Below, piece by piece: positions 36,056 through 46,122 of a stretch of DNA of 64,000 bases. The notes below the pieces were generated by a model. The model was not told the origin of the DNA and made no database searches. It worked only from the letters and a program-made list of their open reading frames with translations. The position numbers and the translations under genes are program-made. The first letter of the stretch is position 1. The number at the start of each line of letters is the position of its first letter. The stretch is taken from the NCBI GenBank assembly GCA_945907755.1, contig CAMDTN010000003.1:57429-121428 (forward strand), given 5' to 3'. This DNA is from Singulisphaera sp. GP187 (GTDB taxonomy: Bacteria > Planctomycetota > GCA-002687715).

Positions 36056-37597
36056 CTAGTCGATGACCGTGATGCGCAGGCCTTCGGTGAGCCAGTAGGT
36101 GTTGAGGCTTGGAGAATAGAGCGCGGCTTGTAAATACACCTGCGCTCCCACGGGGCTCGGGAGCGGCGTCGCAGGCGGGATGGGCAACGGAATGAGCTGC
36201 GCTGGTGTTGCAGCGCTGAGTGTCAACGGCCATTGGAGAAAAGCGGTCAGTGGGTCCACATTGAAAGTCAGACCCGTGTAAGGGGGACCAAGCACGATGG
36301 GCGCTGGAGGGATCGCGAAATCCAACCACACCAAACCGACGCCATCGGTAGGGAAGGTGCCTGTGCCGCGGACACCTACAGCAAAGGTGGCCGCGCCTGC
36401 TCGCGGCAACAGATAGGTATTAGGCGTGCTGTTGGCGATGTCCCAAGCAACATCAAATGCCGCCGCTGCGCCGCCTAGGCTGGTGGCGGGTCCGAATTCG
36501 GACGGGTTTTCCGCGACAGCGCAACCGCTGACCACGCCCCAGCCGCCACTGGGCCCTCCGGACAGTTTCACTTCCGCACCTGTGGGTGGGCGGTGCATCA
36601 CATCCATCGCGTTGGGCCCATAGAACTCGCGCGACGCGTAGATGCTGCCAGTGAAGCGCTCCACCGCCACGCTGTTGCGCGCATAGCTGCCGCCGCTGAT
36701 GTACGACACCGCGCCCGCTGGCACTGTGACCAATGCGAAGTTCTGTGTGGATGGGCCAGTGGGCCCCAGCAATCCGGCAATCAGCGTGCCATTCGTGCGC
36801 GTGGCTAGCGACAGCACATAGTGCGGCACAGTGGCCAGCAGCACAGGCCCCGCAGCCACTGCAGGAGGCAGCGTTGTCGGCAGCGGCACGCTATAGATGC
36901 GCGATTGCCCCGCAGCCGGAGAATTGATCATCGCGAAATACGCGGTGGTCTGATCGGGGCTCACGCACAGCGCGTTGATGGCGCCTGCGGGCACTGCGGT
37001 CAGTTGCAACGGGAACAAGTTCACGCCGTATTCGGTGTAAAAACCCAGCGGCGTACCGCTCGCGGCGGTGAACCCATTGCCGTTCACACCGCGGATGGCG
37101 AACAACAAGCGGTGCTTCAAGTTTGCCGCGGCGGGGTCTGGCAGCACCACAATCTGATCAATGCTGCCGAAGGGCGTGGTGGTGCCAGAGCCAACGGCCG
37201 TGCCAACCACGATGGGCAAAGTCGTTGCTGCAACGCCCGCGAGGGACACCAAGTGCAGTTGCACTTGCGAGCCCGTGGGGCTGATCTCGCCCACGGCAAG
37301 ACCACCACTCGGGAGCGAAGGACTACGCGGCATCCACGCAATGCTGTTAGTGCCGATGCGTGCGGCGCTGGAACCCGCGCCAGTCAGGGTGGCGGGGAGA
37401 TTCGTGACCTGCAGCGGCGTCTGATCGGCCAAGCGTGGATGCAACATCCAAATGCCGCCATTCCCGGCGAAAGGCGCCGCCGCGGTGGGCAGGCCATTCA
37501 CTTTGAAACTGCTCACCGCCAACCAACCGTCCCACGAACTCGGTGGCTGAGCCGTCAACAGGGCGCACAGAAAGAGCACTAATGCAATGATCCGCAT
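36056..37597 (-). CDS. Secreted protein of unknown function
   Basis: Signal peptide; repeated beta-propeller-like segments; C-terminal module resembling that of the 1978-3525 product. Confidence 0.55.
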   Translation of the reverse strand: MRIIALVLFLCALLTAQPPSSWDGWLAVSSFKVNGLPTAAAPFAGNGGIWMLHPRLADQTPLQVTNLPATLTGAGSSAARIGTNSIAWMPRSPSLPSGGLAVGEISPTGSQVQLHLVSLAGVAATTLPIVVGTAVGSGTTTPFGSIDQIVVLPDPAAANLKHRLLFAIRGVNGNGFTAASGTPLGFYTEYGVNLFPLQLTAVPAGAINALCVSPDQTTAYFAMINSPAAGQSRIYSVPLPTTLPPAVAAGPVLLATVPHYVLSLATRTNGTLIAGLLGPTGPSTQNFALVTVPAGAVSYISGGSYARNSVAVERFTGSIYASREFYGPNAMDVMHRPPTGAEVKLSGGPSGGWGVVSGCAVAENPSEFGPATSLGGAAAAFDVAWDIANSTPNTYLLPRAGAATFAVGVRGTGTFPTDGVGLVWLDFAIPPAPIVLGPPYTGLTFNVDPLTAFLQWPLTLSAATPAQLIPLPIPPATPLPSPVGAQVYLQAALYSPSLNTYWLTEGLRITVID

Positions 37598-37662
37598 GAT
37601 GCGCAGATCCTACCGCCTCGAATGGCCTTACGCGTTGCAGCGCTCGAGGCGCGGAGCGCGGT

Positions 37663-38301
37663 CTACCAGGTGGCGACCAGGCGCGCGCTGGCGTACGCAC
37701 TGAAGCGTGCTGGCGACAGCAAGATCGTGCGCCATCCATTCACAGTGTCGGCGGCGTGGTCGAGGGCGGTGTCGTGCCAGTTGTGCACATCGCGAGCGCA
37801 GCGCGCGTCGCCGGCATCGAACAGCGCACTGGTGGACCACACAACGTCGCCGGCTCCTGAAGACACCAGGTTCAATTGCAGGCCTAAGAGCATTGGCTCG
37901 TAGGCGCGATAGCGCGTGACCACACCGTAGAGCACTGCATCAGCATGATGCTCGCGCGAAACTCTGACCAGCGCTTCTTTGTCGATGGTGCCCGAATGCA
38001 GGAAGCGTTCTTCTTCCTCGTTGGTGAGGATCTTTGCATCGGCATGGAACACTTCGAAGGGTTGGCGCCGCTGAATCTCGTCGACCACGCTCTGCATCAC
38101 GGCACGAGATTCCACAGGATGGCCGGTGAGATCTTGAAAGGGCACTACAACCACGCGGCGGATCTTGTGCCCGTCGATGGTGGGGCTGCGCCATGCTGCC
38201 GGAATGCGCTCGGCATCCGGCGTTGATTCCTCGGCAGCGCCAAACATTGCGCAAGCGCCCAAGAGGCAGCCAACCACAAGCAGCGCGGCAAAGCGCATCA
38301 C
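37663..38301 (-). CDS. Putative lipoprotein
   Basis: Lipobox VGCLLGACAMF; RRVVVVPFQDLTGHPVESRAVMQSVVDEIQRR. Confidence 0.55.
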   Translation of the reverse strand: MMRFAALLVVGCLLGACAMFGAAEESTPDAERIPAAWRSPTIDGHKIRRVVVVPFQDLTGHPVESRAVMQSVVDEIQRRQPFEVFHADAKILTNEEEERFLHSGTIDKEALVRVSREHHADAVLYGVVTRYRAYEPMLLGLQLNLVSSGAGDVVWSTSALFDAGDARCARDVHNWHDTALDHAADTVNGWRTILLSPARFSAYASARLVATW

Positions 38302-38765
38302 TTGTTGTCTCCGCCGCGGGCGAGGTCTGCCAACTTCAAGCGCAGCATCTCCTGTTCCAGCTTCAGTCGAGCAATGCGTGCCTTCACGACTTCTTCAGTG
38401 AGAGCCTTCTGTTCGGTGACAGAGCGCTCTAACAGCGTGCGCAGTTGCAGCAATTCGGCATCGTTGCACTTCGAAAGTTCTTGCGCTGCTGTGGCGCGGG
38501 TTTCTGCATCAATCACAGCCTTCTCAAGTTCCGCCACGCGGGCCTTCAGTGTGCTGTTCTCGCGCGACTTCTCATCCAGAAGTTGCAGCGTGGTTGGCTG
38601 CGTCGCGCGGGCTGCGTCGCTGATGCCCACCGTGGGGCCTTCCTTCAGATAGTCCGTGCCATGGACATCGCCCAAGTTTGCACCCAAGGGCAAGGCGTTG
38701 GTGTCAGGTGTGCTAGCGCAGGCGCAGAAGAACACAGTGAGAGCACAGAGGCTTAGGAGTTTCAT
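38298..38765 (-). CDS. Putative coiled-coil lipoprotein
   Basis: Lipobox FFCACAS and C-terminal coiled coil. Confidence 0.6.
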   Translation of the reverse strand: MKLLSLCALTVFFCACASTPDTNALPLGANLGDVHGTDYLKEGPTVGISDAARATQPTTLQLLDEKSRENSTLKARVAELEKAVIDAETRATAAQELSKCNDAELLQLRTLLERSVTEQKALTEEVVKARIARLKLEQEMLRLKLADLARGGDNK

Positions 38766-39013
38766 GGCGTGGGTTCTTCCGCGGCGTCGTCGCCGCCATA
38801 GAGGCAATCGAAACGGGTGACACGCCCGCAAGCACAAGTGACTTCAACGCCTTCCACCAAGTCGCCTTGGCGCACAAAGCGGATGGACGCAGAGCCCCCG
38901 CCGACAGCGCAAGTGTCTTGCTGCTGGCCTGCAACAGAATGCGCTGCGGCCAGAATCGGGCTGGTCATCAAGCGCACCGCAGATGCTTTCAGCACATTGC
39001 GCGCCATGGTCAA
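38762..39013 (-). CDS. Small Cys-containing protein in the fliA operon
   Basis: IRFVRQGDLVEGVEVTCACGRVTRFDCLYGG; 4-bp overlaps with both neighbours. Confidence 0.55.
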   Translation of the reverse strand: MTMARNVLKASAVRLMTSPILAAAHSVAGQQQDTCAVGGGSASIRFVRQGDLVEGVEVTCACGRVTRFDCLYGGDDAAEEPTP

Positions 39014-39873
39014 GCTTCCGCGTTGTTTTCTGCGACGGCCTTGCGCGTGGGAGTGCTGCGCGCGGCGACCGGTTGGGCAGCGATTGGTTGGGCAGCAATC
39101 GTGCGTTCGGCAGGGTCAGGCTTGTCCGACAACTTGCTGTTCAACAGCGCCAAGGCGCGCGAGTGCAGTTGGCTGACACGCGATTCGGTGATGCCTAACA
39201 CCGCGCCGATTTCTTTCAGGCGCAGTTCTTCGGCGTAATACAGCACGATGACGCGGCGTTCGCGTTCGGGCAGTTGTTGAATGGCTGCGGCCAAGCGCAC
39301 CTTCATTTCACGCTGTGCGGCTTCATCTGCGGGGTTTGGGGAAGTGGGCAAGCTCACGCAATCCATGAGGCGCGCGGGCCCATCGTCACCACCACCAGAA
39401 CCGGCGTTGTCTTCCAACGACAACATGGCCATGCCATGCGCGTGCACCAGCGACTCTTCCACCTGCTCTAGGGTGAGCCCCGTTTCGGTAGCAAGTTCTT
39501 CGGGCGTGGCGCGGCGTCCGATGCGTTCTTCGACGCTGCGTTCGGCGCGGTCCAGCAATTTCACGCGGTCGCGCCGGCTGCGCGGCACCACATCGTGTTT
39601 GCGCAATTCGTCCAAGATGGCACCACGGATATTCACGAAGGCGTGCGTCTTGAAGGATGCTCCGCGCGCGGGGCTGTAGCTGGTTGCGGCGTTCATCAAA
39701 CCCAACACGCCGACATCAAACAAGTCGTCGCGGTCGAGGGTCGTGGGCAAGCGCAGTGGTAGGCGGCCCAACACATGGTGCACCAATGGCAAATAATCAG
39801 TGACCAATTTGTTGCGCTGCTCGTGCGTCAACACGGTGGCGGCACCATAGGCTTCCAGCGCGTGAGCGTTCAT
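39010..39873 (-). CDS. fliA: RNA polymerase sigma factor FliA (sigma-28)
   Basis: DYLPLVHHVLGRLPLRLPTTLDRDDLFDVGVLGLMNAATSYSPARGASFKTHAFVNIRGAILDELR; LPERERRVIVLYYAEELRLKEIGAVLGITESRVSQLHSRAL. Confidence 0.95.
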   Translation of the reverse strand: MNAHALEAYGAATVLTHEQRNKLVTDYLPLVHHVLGRLPLRLPTTLDRDDLFDVGVLGLMNAATSYSPARGASFKTHAFVNIRGAILDELRKHDVVPRSRRDRVKLLDRAERSVEERIGRRATPEELATETGLTLEQVEESLVHAHGMAMLSLEDNAGSGGGDDGPARLMDCVSLPTSPNPADEAAQREMKVRLAAAIQQLPERERRVIVLYYAEELRLKEIGAVLGITESRVSQLHSRALALLNSKLSDKPDPAERTIAAQPIAAQPVAARSTPTRKAVAENNAEA

Positions 39874-40136
39874 CGGTCACCGCCTGGTCGCGCTTCGCGG
39901 ACTAATACTGGCGCGAGGTGGCGCCCTACGAACGAGCCAATCCAGCGGCCTAAGACCAACCCGATGACGAAGGCAATGCCGCCGCGCAGTAACGCAGTGG
40001 GTGCCTCGACACCCATGGAGATGCCCAAGACGAACACAAAAGTCAGTGCAACCGTGCCGCACCAACAGGCGCAGATTTTTGCAATGGCGGCACTCACGGG
40101 TGCCAAGGGAGTGTGGGGTTGGTCGGTCTCAAGCAT
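39870..40136 (-). CDS. Small membrane protein between flhA and fliA
   Basis: Hydrophobic segments; overlaps fliA start. Confidence 0.5.
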   Translation of the reverse strand: MLETDQPHTPLAPVSAAIAKICACWCGTVALTFVFVLGISMGVEAPTALLRGGIAFVIGLVLGRWIGSFVGRHLAPVLVREARPGGDR

Positions 40137-40216
40137 TGGACGGTCACGCTCGTGCTGGAGGGCTCGGGCGTTCTTTCACCCCATCGGCTGGAAAAGGTGT
40201 GCGGCATGAGGTCATT

Positions 40217-42355
40217 TCAGGCAGGGCTCGGGATGACGCGGCGCGGCGGCGCAGCAGAGCGGGCTGGGGCGACAGGTGCAACTTGCTCCGCAGCTTGGAT
40301 TTGCACTACGCCAACGGCGTCCACTCCAGGGGCGGAAACCACTTCGCCATAGGACAGCACCGGGATGGGCGGTTTCAGGTGCGCGAACAAACCGGCCAGA
40401 TGGCGGCGCAGCGGTGCGCGCACCACCAACACAGGGTCGCGGCCTGAAGCTTGCGCTTCGGCGTAGCGCGCGAGCACGGCGTCTTGCAGTTGTTGCAAGC
40501 CAACGGCACCAAGGCCGGAGCCATCGCCATGGAATGCCTCCAGCAGCATCTGCTCGGTCTGCGGCGCCACCGTGATGGCTTCGATGCGTCCACCCGTGCG
40601 TCCGTGGATCTCGCAAAGTGTGCGGGCGATGCGCGCGCGCACCAGTTCGGTCAACTGGTCTGCGTCCTTCACGGTCTTGCCGTGGTCGGCGAGCACTTCC
40701 AACACCTGCGCCAACTGCCGGATTGGCACGCGCTCTTTCAACAGCCCAGCGAGCACGCGCTGCACCTGGCCCACATTCATGATGTCGGGAATGAGCTCCG
40801 CCACCACGGTGGGGTTGGATTCCTTCACGCGGTCCACCATGCTCTGCGCATCTTCGCGCGACAAGATTTCGTGCGCGTGATCCTTGATGATTTCGGTGAG
40901 GTGTGTGACGAGGACGGATTCCGGGTCGACCACCGTGTAGCCCATCAGTTCGGCGTCGCTCTTGCGCGACACAGGAATCCATGTTGCTGGCAGCCCGAAG
41001 GTTGGGTCCTTCGTATTGATGCCTTGCAGTTTCTCGCGCACATGGCCTGGATTCATGGCCAGTACATGTTCGGGATACAACTCGCCACGGCCCACTTCTT
41101 GGCCGCCAACGAGCACTCGGTAACGGTTGGGCTCCAGCACCAAGTTGTCGCGCATGCGGATGGGCGGCACCACAAAGCCATGCTGCTGTGCGAATTGCTT
41201 GCGCACCATCGCGATGTGGTCCAGCAAGTTGCCGCGGCGCTGTTCGTTCACCAGCGGGATCAAGCGGTAGCCGATCTCGATGCCCATGCGATCGACTTTC
41301 AACAAGTCTTGCAGTGCTTCCGGCGTGAGCTCGGCGGCGTTTTCAGGTTCCGGTTTTTCTTCAACAGGCTTGGGCGCAGCGGCAGCCTTCATGGCCTTGT
41401 CTGCGTAGCTCGCAACAAAGAACAAGCAACCGGAAAGCAGCACGAAAGGCAGCAGCGGCATGCCGGGCACTAATCCCACCAACAGTGTCAAGGTGGCGGC
41501 GAGGCGCATGGCTGCGGGGTGCAGCAAGAATTGGTCCACCATTTCCACGGAGAGCTTTTCTTTGGTGCGCGCCTTGGTCACCAGCAAACCCGAAGCGATG
41601 GAAATCAGCAGCGCGGGGATCTGCGTCACCAAGCCGTCACCGATGGTGAGAATGGCGTACTTGTGCAGCGCATCCATGATGCCCATGTCTTTGGAGATAC
41701 CGAGGCCCACGCCGCCCAAGATGTTGACAGCGATGATGATCAACCCGGCAACCGCGTCGCCGCGCACGAATTTTCCGGCACCGTCCATGGCGCCGTAGAA
41801 CTCTGCTTCGGCGCTCACCGCTTCGCGCCGGCTGCGCGCAGTGGCTTCGTCGATCAAACCGGCGTTCAAATCGGCATCAATGGCCATCTGCTTGCCGGGC
41901 ATGGCGTCCAACGTGAAACGCGCGGCCACTTCGCTGATGCGGTTACTACCTTTGGTGATCACGACGAATTGCACGACCATCAGAATCATGAAGATCACGG
42001 CACCGATGAGCAGGTTGCCGCCCACCACGAAATCGCCGAAGGCTTGAATCACTTCGCCGGCGTTGCCCTTCATCAGGATCAAACGCGTGCTGGCCACATT
42101 CAAAGCCAAGCGGAACAGCGTCAGGAACAGCAACAATGAAGGGAAGGTGCTGAACTCCAGCGGCTGCTTCAGCGTCAGCGTCATCAGCAGCACCATCAGC
42201 GATGCCGCGAGGTTGAAGGTGATGGCCAAGTCCAACAGGAACTGCGGTAGCGGCACCAGTAACACGAACAACAGCACGATCATCCCCAGTGCCAGCAGCT
42301 TGTCTGCATGGCGGGTGATCGGCAGTGGACCGGTAGGAAGTGGGGCGGTGCTCAT
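40217..42355 (-). CDS. flhA: Flagellar export protein FlhA
   Basis: LGMIVLLFVLLVPLPQFLLDLAITFNLAASLMVLLMTLTL, FHIPEP-type DAMPGKQMAIDADLNAGLIDEATARSRR. Confidence 0.98.
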   Translation of the reverse strand: MSTAPLPTGPLPITRHADKLLALGMIVLLFVLLVPLPQFLLDLAITFNLAASLMVLLMTLTLKQPLEFSTFPSLLLFLTLFRLALNVASTRLILMKGNAGEVIQAFGDFVVGGNLLIGAVIFMILMVVQFVVITKGSNRISEVAARFTLDAMPGKQMAIDADLNAGLIDEATARSRREAVSAEAEFYGAMDGAGKFVRGDAVAGLIIIAVNILGGVGLGISKDMGIMDALHKYAILTIGDGLVTQIPALLISIASGLLVTKARTKEKLSVEMVDQFLLHPAAMRLAATLTLLVGLVPGMPLLPFVLLSGCLFFVASYADKAMKAAAAPKPVEEKPEPENAAELTPEALQDLLKVDRMGIEIGYRLIPLVNEQRRGNLLDHIAMVRKQFAQQHGFVVPPIRMRDNLVLEPNRYRVLVGGQEVGRGELYPEHVLAMNPGHVREKLQGINTKDPTFGLPATWIPVSRKSDAELMGYTVVDPESVLVTHLTEIIKDHAHEILSREDAQSMVDRVKESNPTVVAELIPDIMNVGQVQRVLAGLLKERVPIRQLAQVLEVLADHGKTVKDADQLTELVRARIARTLCEIHGRTGGRIEAITVAPQTEQMLLEAFHGDGSGLGAVGLQQLQDAVLARYAEAQASGRDPVLVVRAPLRRHLAGLFAHLKPPIPVLSYGEVVSAPGVDAVGVVQIQAAEQVAPVAPARSAAPPRRVIPSPA

Positions 42356-43443
42356 GAGGCGGCTCCGGCAGCAGAGCGGCGCGCTCCGTGCTTGCGATTG
42401 CGATAGACCCACGCGAGGACTTTGGCCACGGCGCGGAAGAGTTCTTCAGGGATGGTGCGACCGACTTTCACGCTGCGGTAAAGCTGACGGGCCAGTGGCG
42501 GTTCACTTTTCACCGGCACGCCTGCGCGTGTGGCGATGTCAACGATTTTGAGGGCCATGAAATCCATGCCCTTGGCTACGACGCGCGGCGCGTTGTCTTT
42601 GCCGTTCTCGTAGCGCAACGCAACGGCATAGTGCGTCGGATTGCGCACGACCACAGTGGCCTTCTTCACATCTTCGAACATGCGACTGCGCGCCATCTGG
42701 CGCTGGATCTGACGGATGCGGGCTTTGATCTTCGGGTCGCCATCAGATTGCCGGTGCTCTTCTTTGACCTCTTCCTTGGTCATCATCATGTCTTTGGCGT
42801 GGCGGAAGCGCTGCCAAAACACATCGATGAGCGCCAGCGCCAACATGAAGGCCGCGGTGCGCAGCCCAAGATCCAGCGTGGTTTCAGCGACAAATGCTGC
42901 TTGTGCGCCCAGGCCGCACTCCGAGGCGTAGCGCGCATCCATCAACAAAGTGTCCAGTGCTGACCAGCACACACCCACCAACGCGGCGCACTTCACCATC
43001 GAAATGGCCACCGACATGATGCTGCGCGTTGAAAACAAGCGCTTGAATCCAGTGATCGGATTCAGCTTGTTCATGTCCGGCTGCACGCGCTCCATGTTGA
43101 AAGAGAAACCCACTTGCATGTGGGCTGCGACCAGCGAAGCGGCCACCACAGTCAGCAGCAGCGGCATCAGAATCATGATGCCTGTGCCGAAACTGTCGGC
43201 CAGCACGCTGCCAATGTTGGTTGGGTTCACGGAACGGAATGCTTGCAACGAGAAGGCTCGTTCGAACAGTGCGCTCAATTCTGCGGCCGCATTGCCGCCG
43301 CCCATTTTCATGGCCCAGAGCACCAACAGCAGCAACAGCGCGCCGCCGAGTTCCCGCGAATACGCAATCTGCCCCTTCTGTGCGGCGTCTTCCAAGCGCT
43401 TGAAGGTGGCGTCCTCTGTCCGTTCTTGTGCGCTGTCGCTCAT
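42352..43443 (-). CDS. flhB: Flagellar export protein FlhB
   Basis: QERTEDATFKRLEDAAQKGQIAYSREL; autocleavage-type VVRNPTHYAVALRYENGKDNAPRVVAKG. Confidence 0.97.
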   Translation of the reverse strand: MSDSAQERTEDATFKRLEDAAQKGQIAYSRELGGALLLLLVLWAMKMGGGNAAAELSALFERAFSLQAFRSVNPTNIGSVLADSFGTGIMILMPLLLTVVAASLVAAHMQVGFSFNMERVQPDMNKLNPITGFKRLFSTRSIMSVAISMVKCAALVGVCWSALDTLLMDARYASECGLGAQAAFVAETTLDLGLRTAAFMLALALIDVFWQRFRHAKDMMMTKEEVKEEHRQSDGDPKIKARIRQIQRQMARSRMFEDVKKATVVVRNPTHYAVALRYENGKDNAPRVVAKGMDFMALKIVDIATRAGVPVKSEPPLARQLYRSVKVGRTIPEELFRAVAKVLAWVYRNRKHGARRSAAGAAS

Positions 43444-44234
43444 TAGGAAGCGCCTCCGGCGAAGGTCATCAATTGTTCGCCTGCGCGATCGAGGAACACT
43501 CCGAAGCTGGTCGAGAAATCTGGCAGGAACAGGAACATCAGGCCAAAGCCGGCCAACAAGCGGATGGGATAGCTCGCTTCCAACACGTGCAGCGCGGGGG
43601 CCACTTTGGCAAGCAGCGCGATGCACGCGGTAACGATCATCAGAATCAGCAACGCAGGCCCCGCCATGCGGAATGCTGCGGTCACCATGTCGCTACTGAA
43701 GGCCATCAAGCCGTCGATGAGGCTCTCGGTGAAAACGAACGAGCCCGGAGGCACATGTTCGTACGAATGCAGCAGCGCGGCCAACACCAACTTGTGCCCG
43801 CCGGCGCAGAAGAACAGCACGAAGGACAGCGACTGCCACAGATTGGCCACGGGCGTTTGCGACGCCTTGGTCATCGGGTCCAACTGCGAGGCCATGTTCA
43901 ATCCCATTTCGCTGGCCACGAGCCCGCCCGCTGTGCGCACGGCTTCAAACACCAAGGACATGGTGAAGCCGAGCAGCAATCCGAACAGAACTTCGCGCAT
44001 CACCAACAGCGTGGCATTAAACACATCTTGCGGCAGAGGAGGGGCCTCCATGTCCGCCCGCGCAGCGGCGGCAGAGAAACCCAGCACCGATGCCAAGCCC
44101 AGTTTCACGAAGCGCGCGCCAGCGCCCTGACCAAACACCGGCAGCACCCAGAAAATGGCCAACGCCCGCAGCACATGCAGCAGCGGGCCAGCCAGTAGGC
44201 GTTCGAGTTCAGTGTTGGTGACAGGTAAATCCAC
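43443..44234 (-). CDS. fliR: Flagellar export protein FliR
   Basis: Multi-TM; EVLFGLLLGFTMSLVFEAVRTAGGLVASEMGLNMASQLDP. Confidence 0.93.
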   Translation of the reverse strand: MDLPVTNTELERLLAGPLLHVLRALAIFWVLPVFGQGAGARFVKLGLASVLGFSAAAARADMEAPPLPQDVFNATLLVMREVLFGLLLGFTMSLVFEAVRTAGGLVASEMGLNMASQLDPMTKASQTPVANLWQSLSFVLFFCAGGHKLVLAALLHSYEHVPPGSFVFTESLIDGLMAFSSDMVTAAFRMAGPALLILMIVTACIALLAKVAPALHVLEASYPIRLLAGFGLMFLFLPDFSTSFGVFLDRAGEQLMTFAGGAS

Positions 44235-44241
44235 AGCGGCC

Positions 44242-44505
44242 TTACAGCGTGCTCATTTGCGCGAAGGTCGCGCGTGTGAAGCCCAAGATGGTTTCGATCA
44301 TCCAAGGCATCAGCAGCACCAGAGTCAGTGCCACTGCGAGCATCTTGGGAATCTGCGACAGCGTTTGCTCTTGCACCGATGTTGCGGCTTGCACGATGGC
44401 GACCACCAACCCCACCACCAGCCCGACGATCAGCACCGGCGCCGCTAGCAGCATCGTCGTCCACAAAGTTTCGCGGGCAATGCCCACTACAGATTCAGGG
44501 GTCAT
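44242..44505 (-). CDS. fliQ: Flagellar export protein FliQ
   Basis: ESVVGIARETLWTTMLLAAPVLIVGLVVGLVVAIVQAATSVQEQTLSQIPKMLAVAL. Confidence 0.97.
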   Translation of the reverse strand: MTPESVVGIARETLWTTMLLAAPVLIVGLVVGLVVAIVQAATSVQEQTLSQIPKMLAVALTLVLLMPWMIETILGFTRATFAQMSTL

Positions 44506-44516
44506 GGTTGTGCCTT

Positions 44517-45338
44517 TCAGCTTTGGAAGCTCACGAACAACGAGCGCACCACCAAATCCCAGCCGTCCACCAGGACGAACAACAAGATCTTGAAGGGCGT
44601 GGAGATAATCACGGGTGGCAACATGAACATGCCCATGCTGAGCAGCACGCTGGCCACCACCAGATCCACAATCAGGAAGGGCAGATAGACGAGGAAGCCC
44701 ATTTGGAATGCGGTGCGCAATTCGGACAGCGCGTAGGCGGGGATGAGGATGCGCAGCGGCAAATCGTTGGCCGTTTCTGGCACTGGCGTTTGCGTCAGCT
44801 CGACCATCATCAGCAAGTCTTCGTCGCGCGTTTGCGCGGACAGAAACTGCGCCAGCTCGTTGCCCGCTAAGTCTGTGGCCACCGAGAGTTTCATTTCCTT
44901 GGCCAAGTAGGGCTGCAGCGCTTTGTCGTTCACCGCTTGAATCACGGGGTTCATGATCACGAGGGTCAAGAAGAATGAGATTCCCAGCAGTACTTGATTG
45001 GGCGGTAGTTCGGGCACGCTCAAGGCGCGGCGCACGAAGGACAGCACGATGATGATGCGCGTGAAGCAAGTCACGGTCATCAACAGCGCGGGCGCCAAGG
45101 CCAGCAATGTCAGCACCAGTGCGATTTGCACCGGAGGCGACAGGTCGTCCAGCACATCGCCGCCCGTGCCGAGAGCATCGGCGGCTTCCATCATGGCGCT
45201 CAGTGGCGCGGGCGCGCTCGGATCGGCGCTAACGGCAGCGCTTGGTGTGGGTGTGGCGGTGCTGGCTGGAATGCCGGCTTCTTGCGCAGTTGCAAAGGCA
45301 CAGCACAGCAGCAATGTTGCGAGGATGCGTGGCATCAT
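44517..45338 (-). CDS. fliP: Flagellar export protein FliP
   Basis: QIALVLTLLALAPALLMTVTCFTRIIIVLSFVRRALSVPELPPNQVLLGISFFLTL. Confidence 0.97.
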   Translation of the reverse strand: MMPRILATLLLCCAFATAQEAGIPASTATPTPSAAVSADPSAPAPLSAMMEAADALGTGGDVLDDLSPPVQIALVLTLLALAPALLMTVTCFTRIIIVLSFVRRALSVPELPPNQVLLGISFFLTLVIMNPVIQAVNDKALQPYLAKEMKLSVATDLAGNELAQFLSAQTRDEDLLMMVELTQTPVPETANDLPLRILIPAYALSELRTAFQMGFLVYLPFLIVDLVVASVLLSMGMFMLPPVIISTPFKILLFVLVDGWDLVVRSLFVSFQS

Positions 45339-45340
45339 GT

Positions 45341-46093
45341 TCAGGCCTCCAGTTCCACGCTTTGTTCGCGTTCGAGTAAATGACGGAATGCGGCGGGCAC
45401 GCGCTCGGGACGGCCTGCCGCGCGGGTGACGCGCACTGCTGCCTGCGCGGTCACGACGGCTTCGGCATCGGGCACCGGCGCTGAAGCAATGCGCTCGGCT
45501 ACGGCGGCTGCAACCGGCGCGGTTTGAACGGTCTGCACTGCCTCGGGAGCGCTGCCCAGTTCGTCAACGGTGTAGTCCGCGATCAAGTTCACGCCTTCGC
45601 CACCTGATGCAATCAGCAGCGTGCGGCCTTCGAAGGCCACCACATACAGCGCCTTCTTCGGGCCCAGCGAGAGCACATCTTGCAGCTTCAGTTGTTGCTT
45701 GCGGCTGGCTGGCAGCATGCGCGCTTTGCGCATGAACTTGGCGGCCAGGAACAGCGCGCCCACCAATCCGCCTAATAGCGCGATACCAATGACCAGCGCC
45801 TGCACCGGCGAAGTGCCCGATTCCGAAGCCGCCGCTTTTGCGGTGGGCTTGGGGAATGCACGCGGTGTTGGCGCTGCCGTTGTCGGTGTTGCCGTGGTCT
45901 GCGTTGCCACGGCGGCATTGGTTTGGGGCGCCACAATTGCGCGCGGTGCGGCGGGCTCGTTCATGTTGCGCATGACGAGCGTGACGCCGAACAGCAACAG
46001 CGCCATCGCGCCGAAACCCAGCAACAGTTTGGGCACAGCACCGCGCAGAGCAATGCGGCTGGCGATGCGATTTGTAAAAGCTGGCATGTCCAT
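45341..46093 (-). CDS. fliO: FliO-like flagellar biosynthetic protein
   Basis: TM then RMLPASRKQQLKLQDVLSLGPKKALYVVAFEGRTLLIASGGEGVNLIADY; directly upstream of fliP. Start may be ATG 46087, which has the better SD spacing. Confidence 0.85.
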   Translation of the reverse strand: MDMPAFTNRIASRIALRGAVPKLLLGFGAMALLLFGVTLVMRNMNEPAAPRAIVAPQTNAAVATQTTATPTTAAPTPRAFPKPTAKAAASESGTSPVQALVIGIALLGGLVGALFLAAKFMRKARMLPASRKQQLKLQDVLSLGPKKALYVVAFEGRTLLIASGGEGVNLIADYTVDELGSAPEAVQTVQTAPVAAAVAERIASAPVPDAEAVVTAQAAVRVTRAAGRPERVPAAFRHLLEREQSVELEA

Positions 46094-46107
46094 GCCCTCC
46101 CGTGTGA

Positions 46108-46122
46108 GCAAGCCCTGTGCCA
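46108..46122 (-). promoter_or_regulatory. Sigma-54-like promoter candidate upstream of fliO
   Basis: Minus strand TGGCACAGGGCTTGC, 10/11 to TGGCACG-N4-TTGC; predicted TSS falls near the SD, which weakens the call. Confidence 0.35.

Noticed and set aside
37614-37651. Inverted repeat CGCCTCGA...TCGAGGCG as terminator
   Set aside because: 22-nt loop and no T tract; too weak to call
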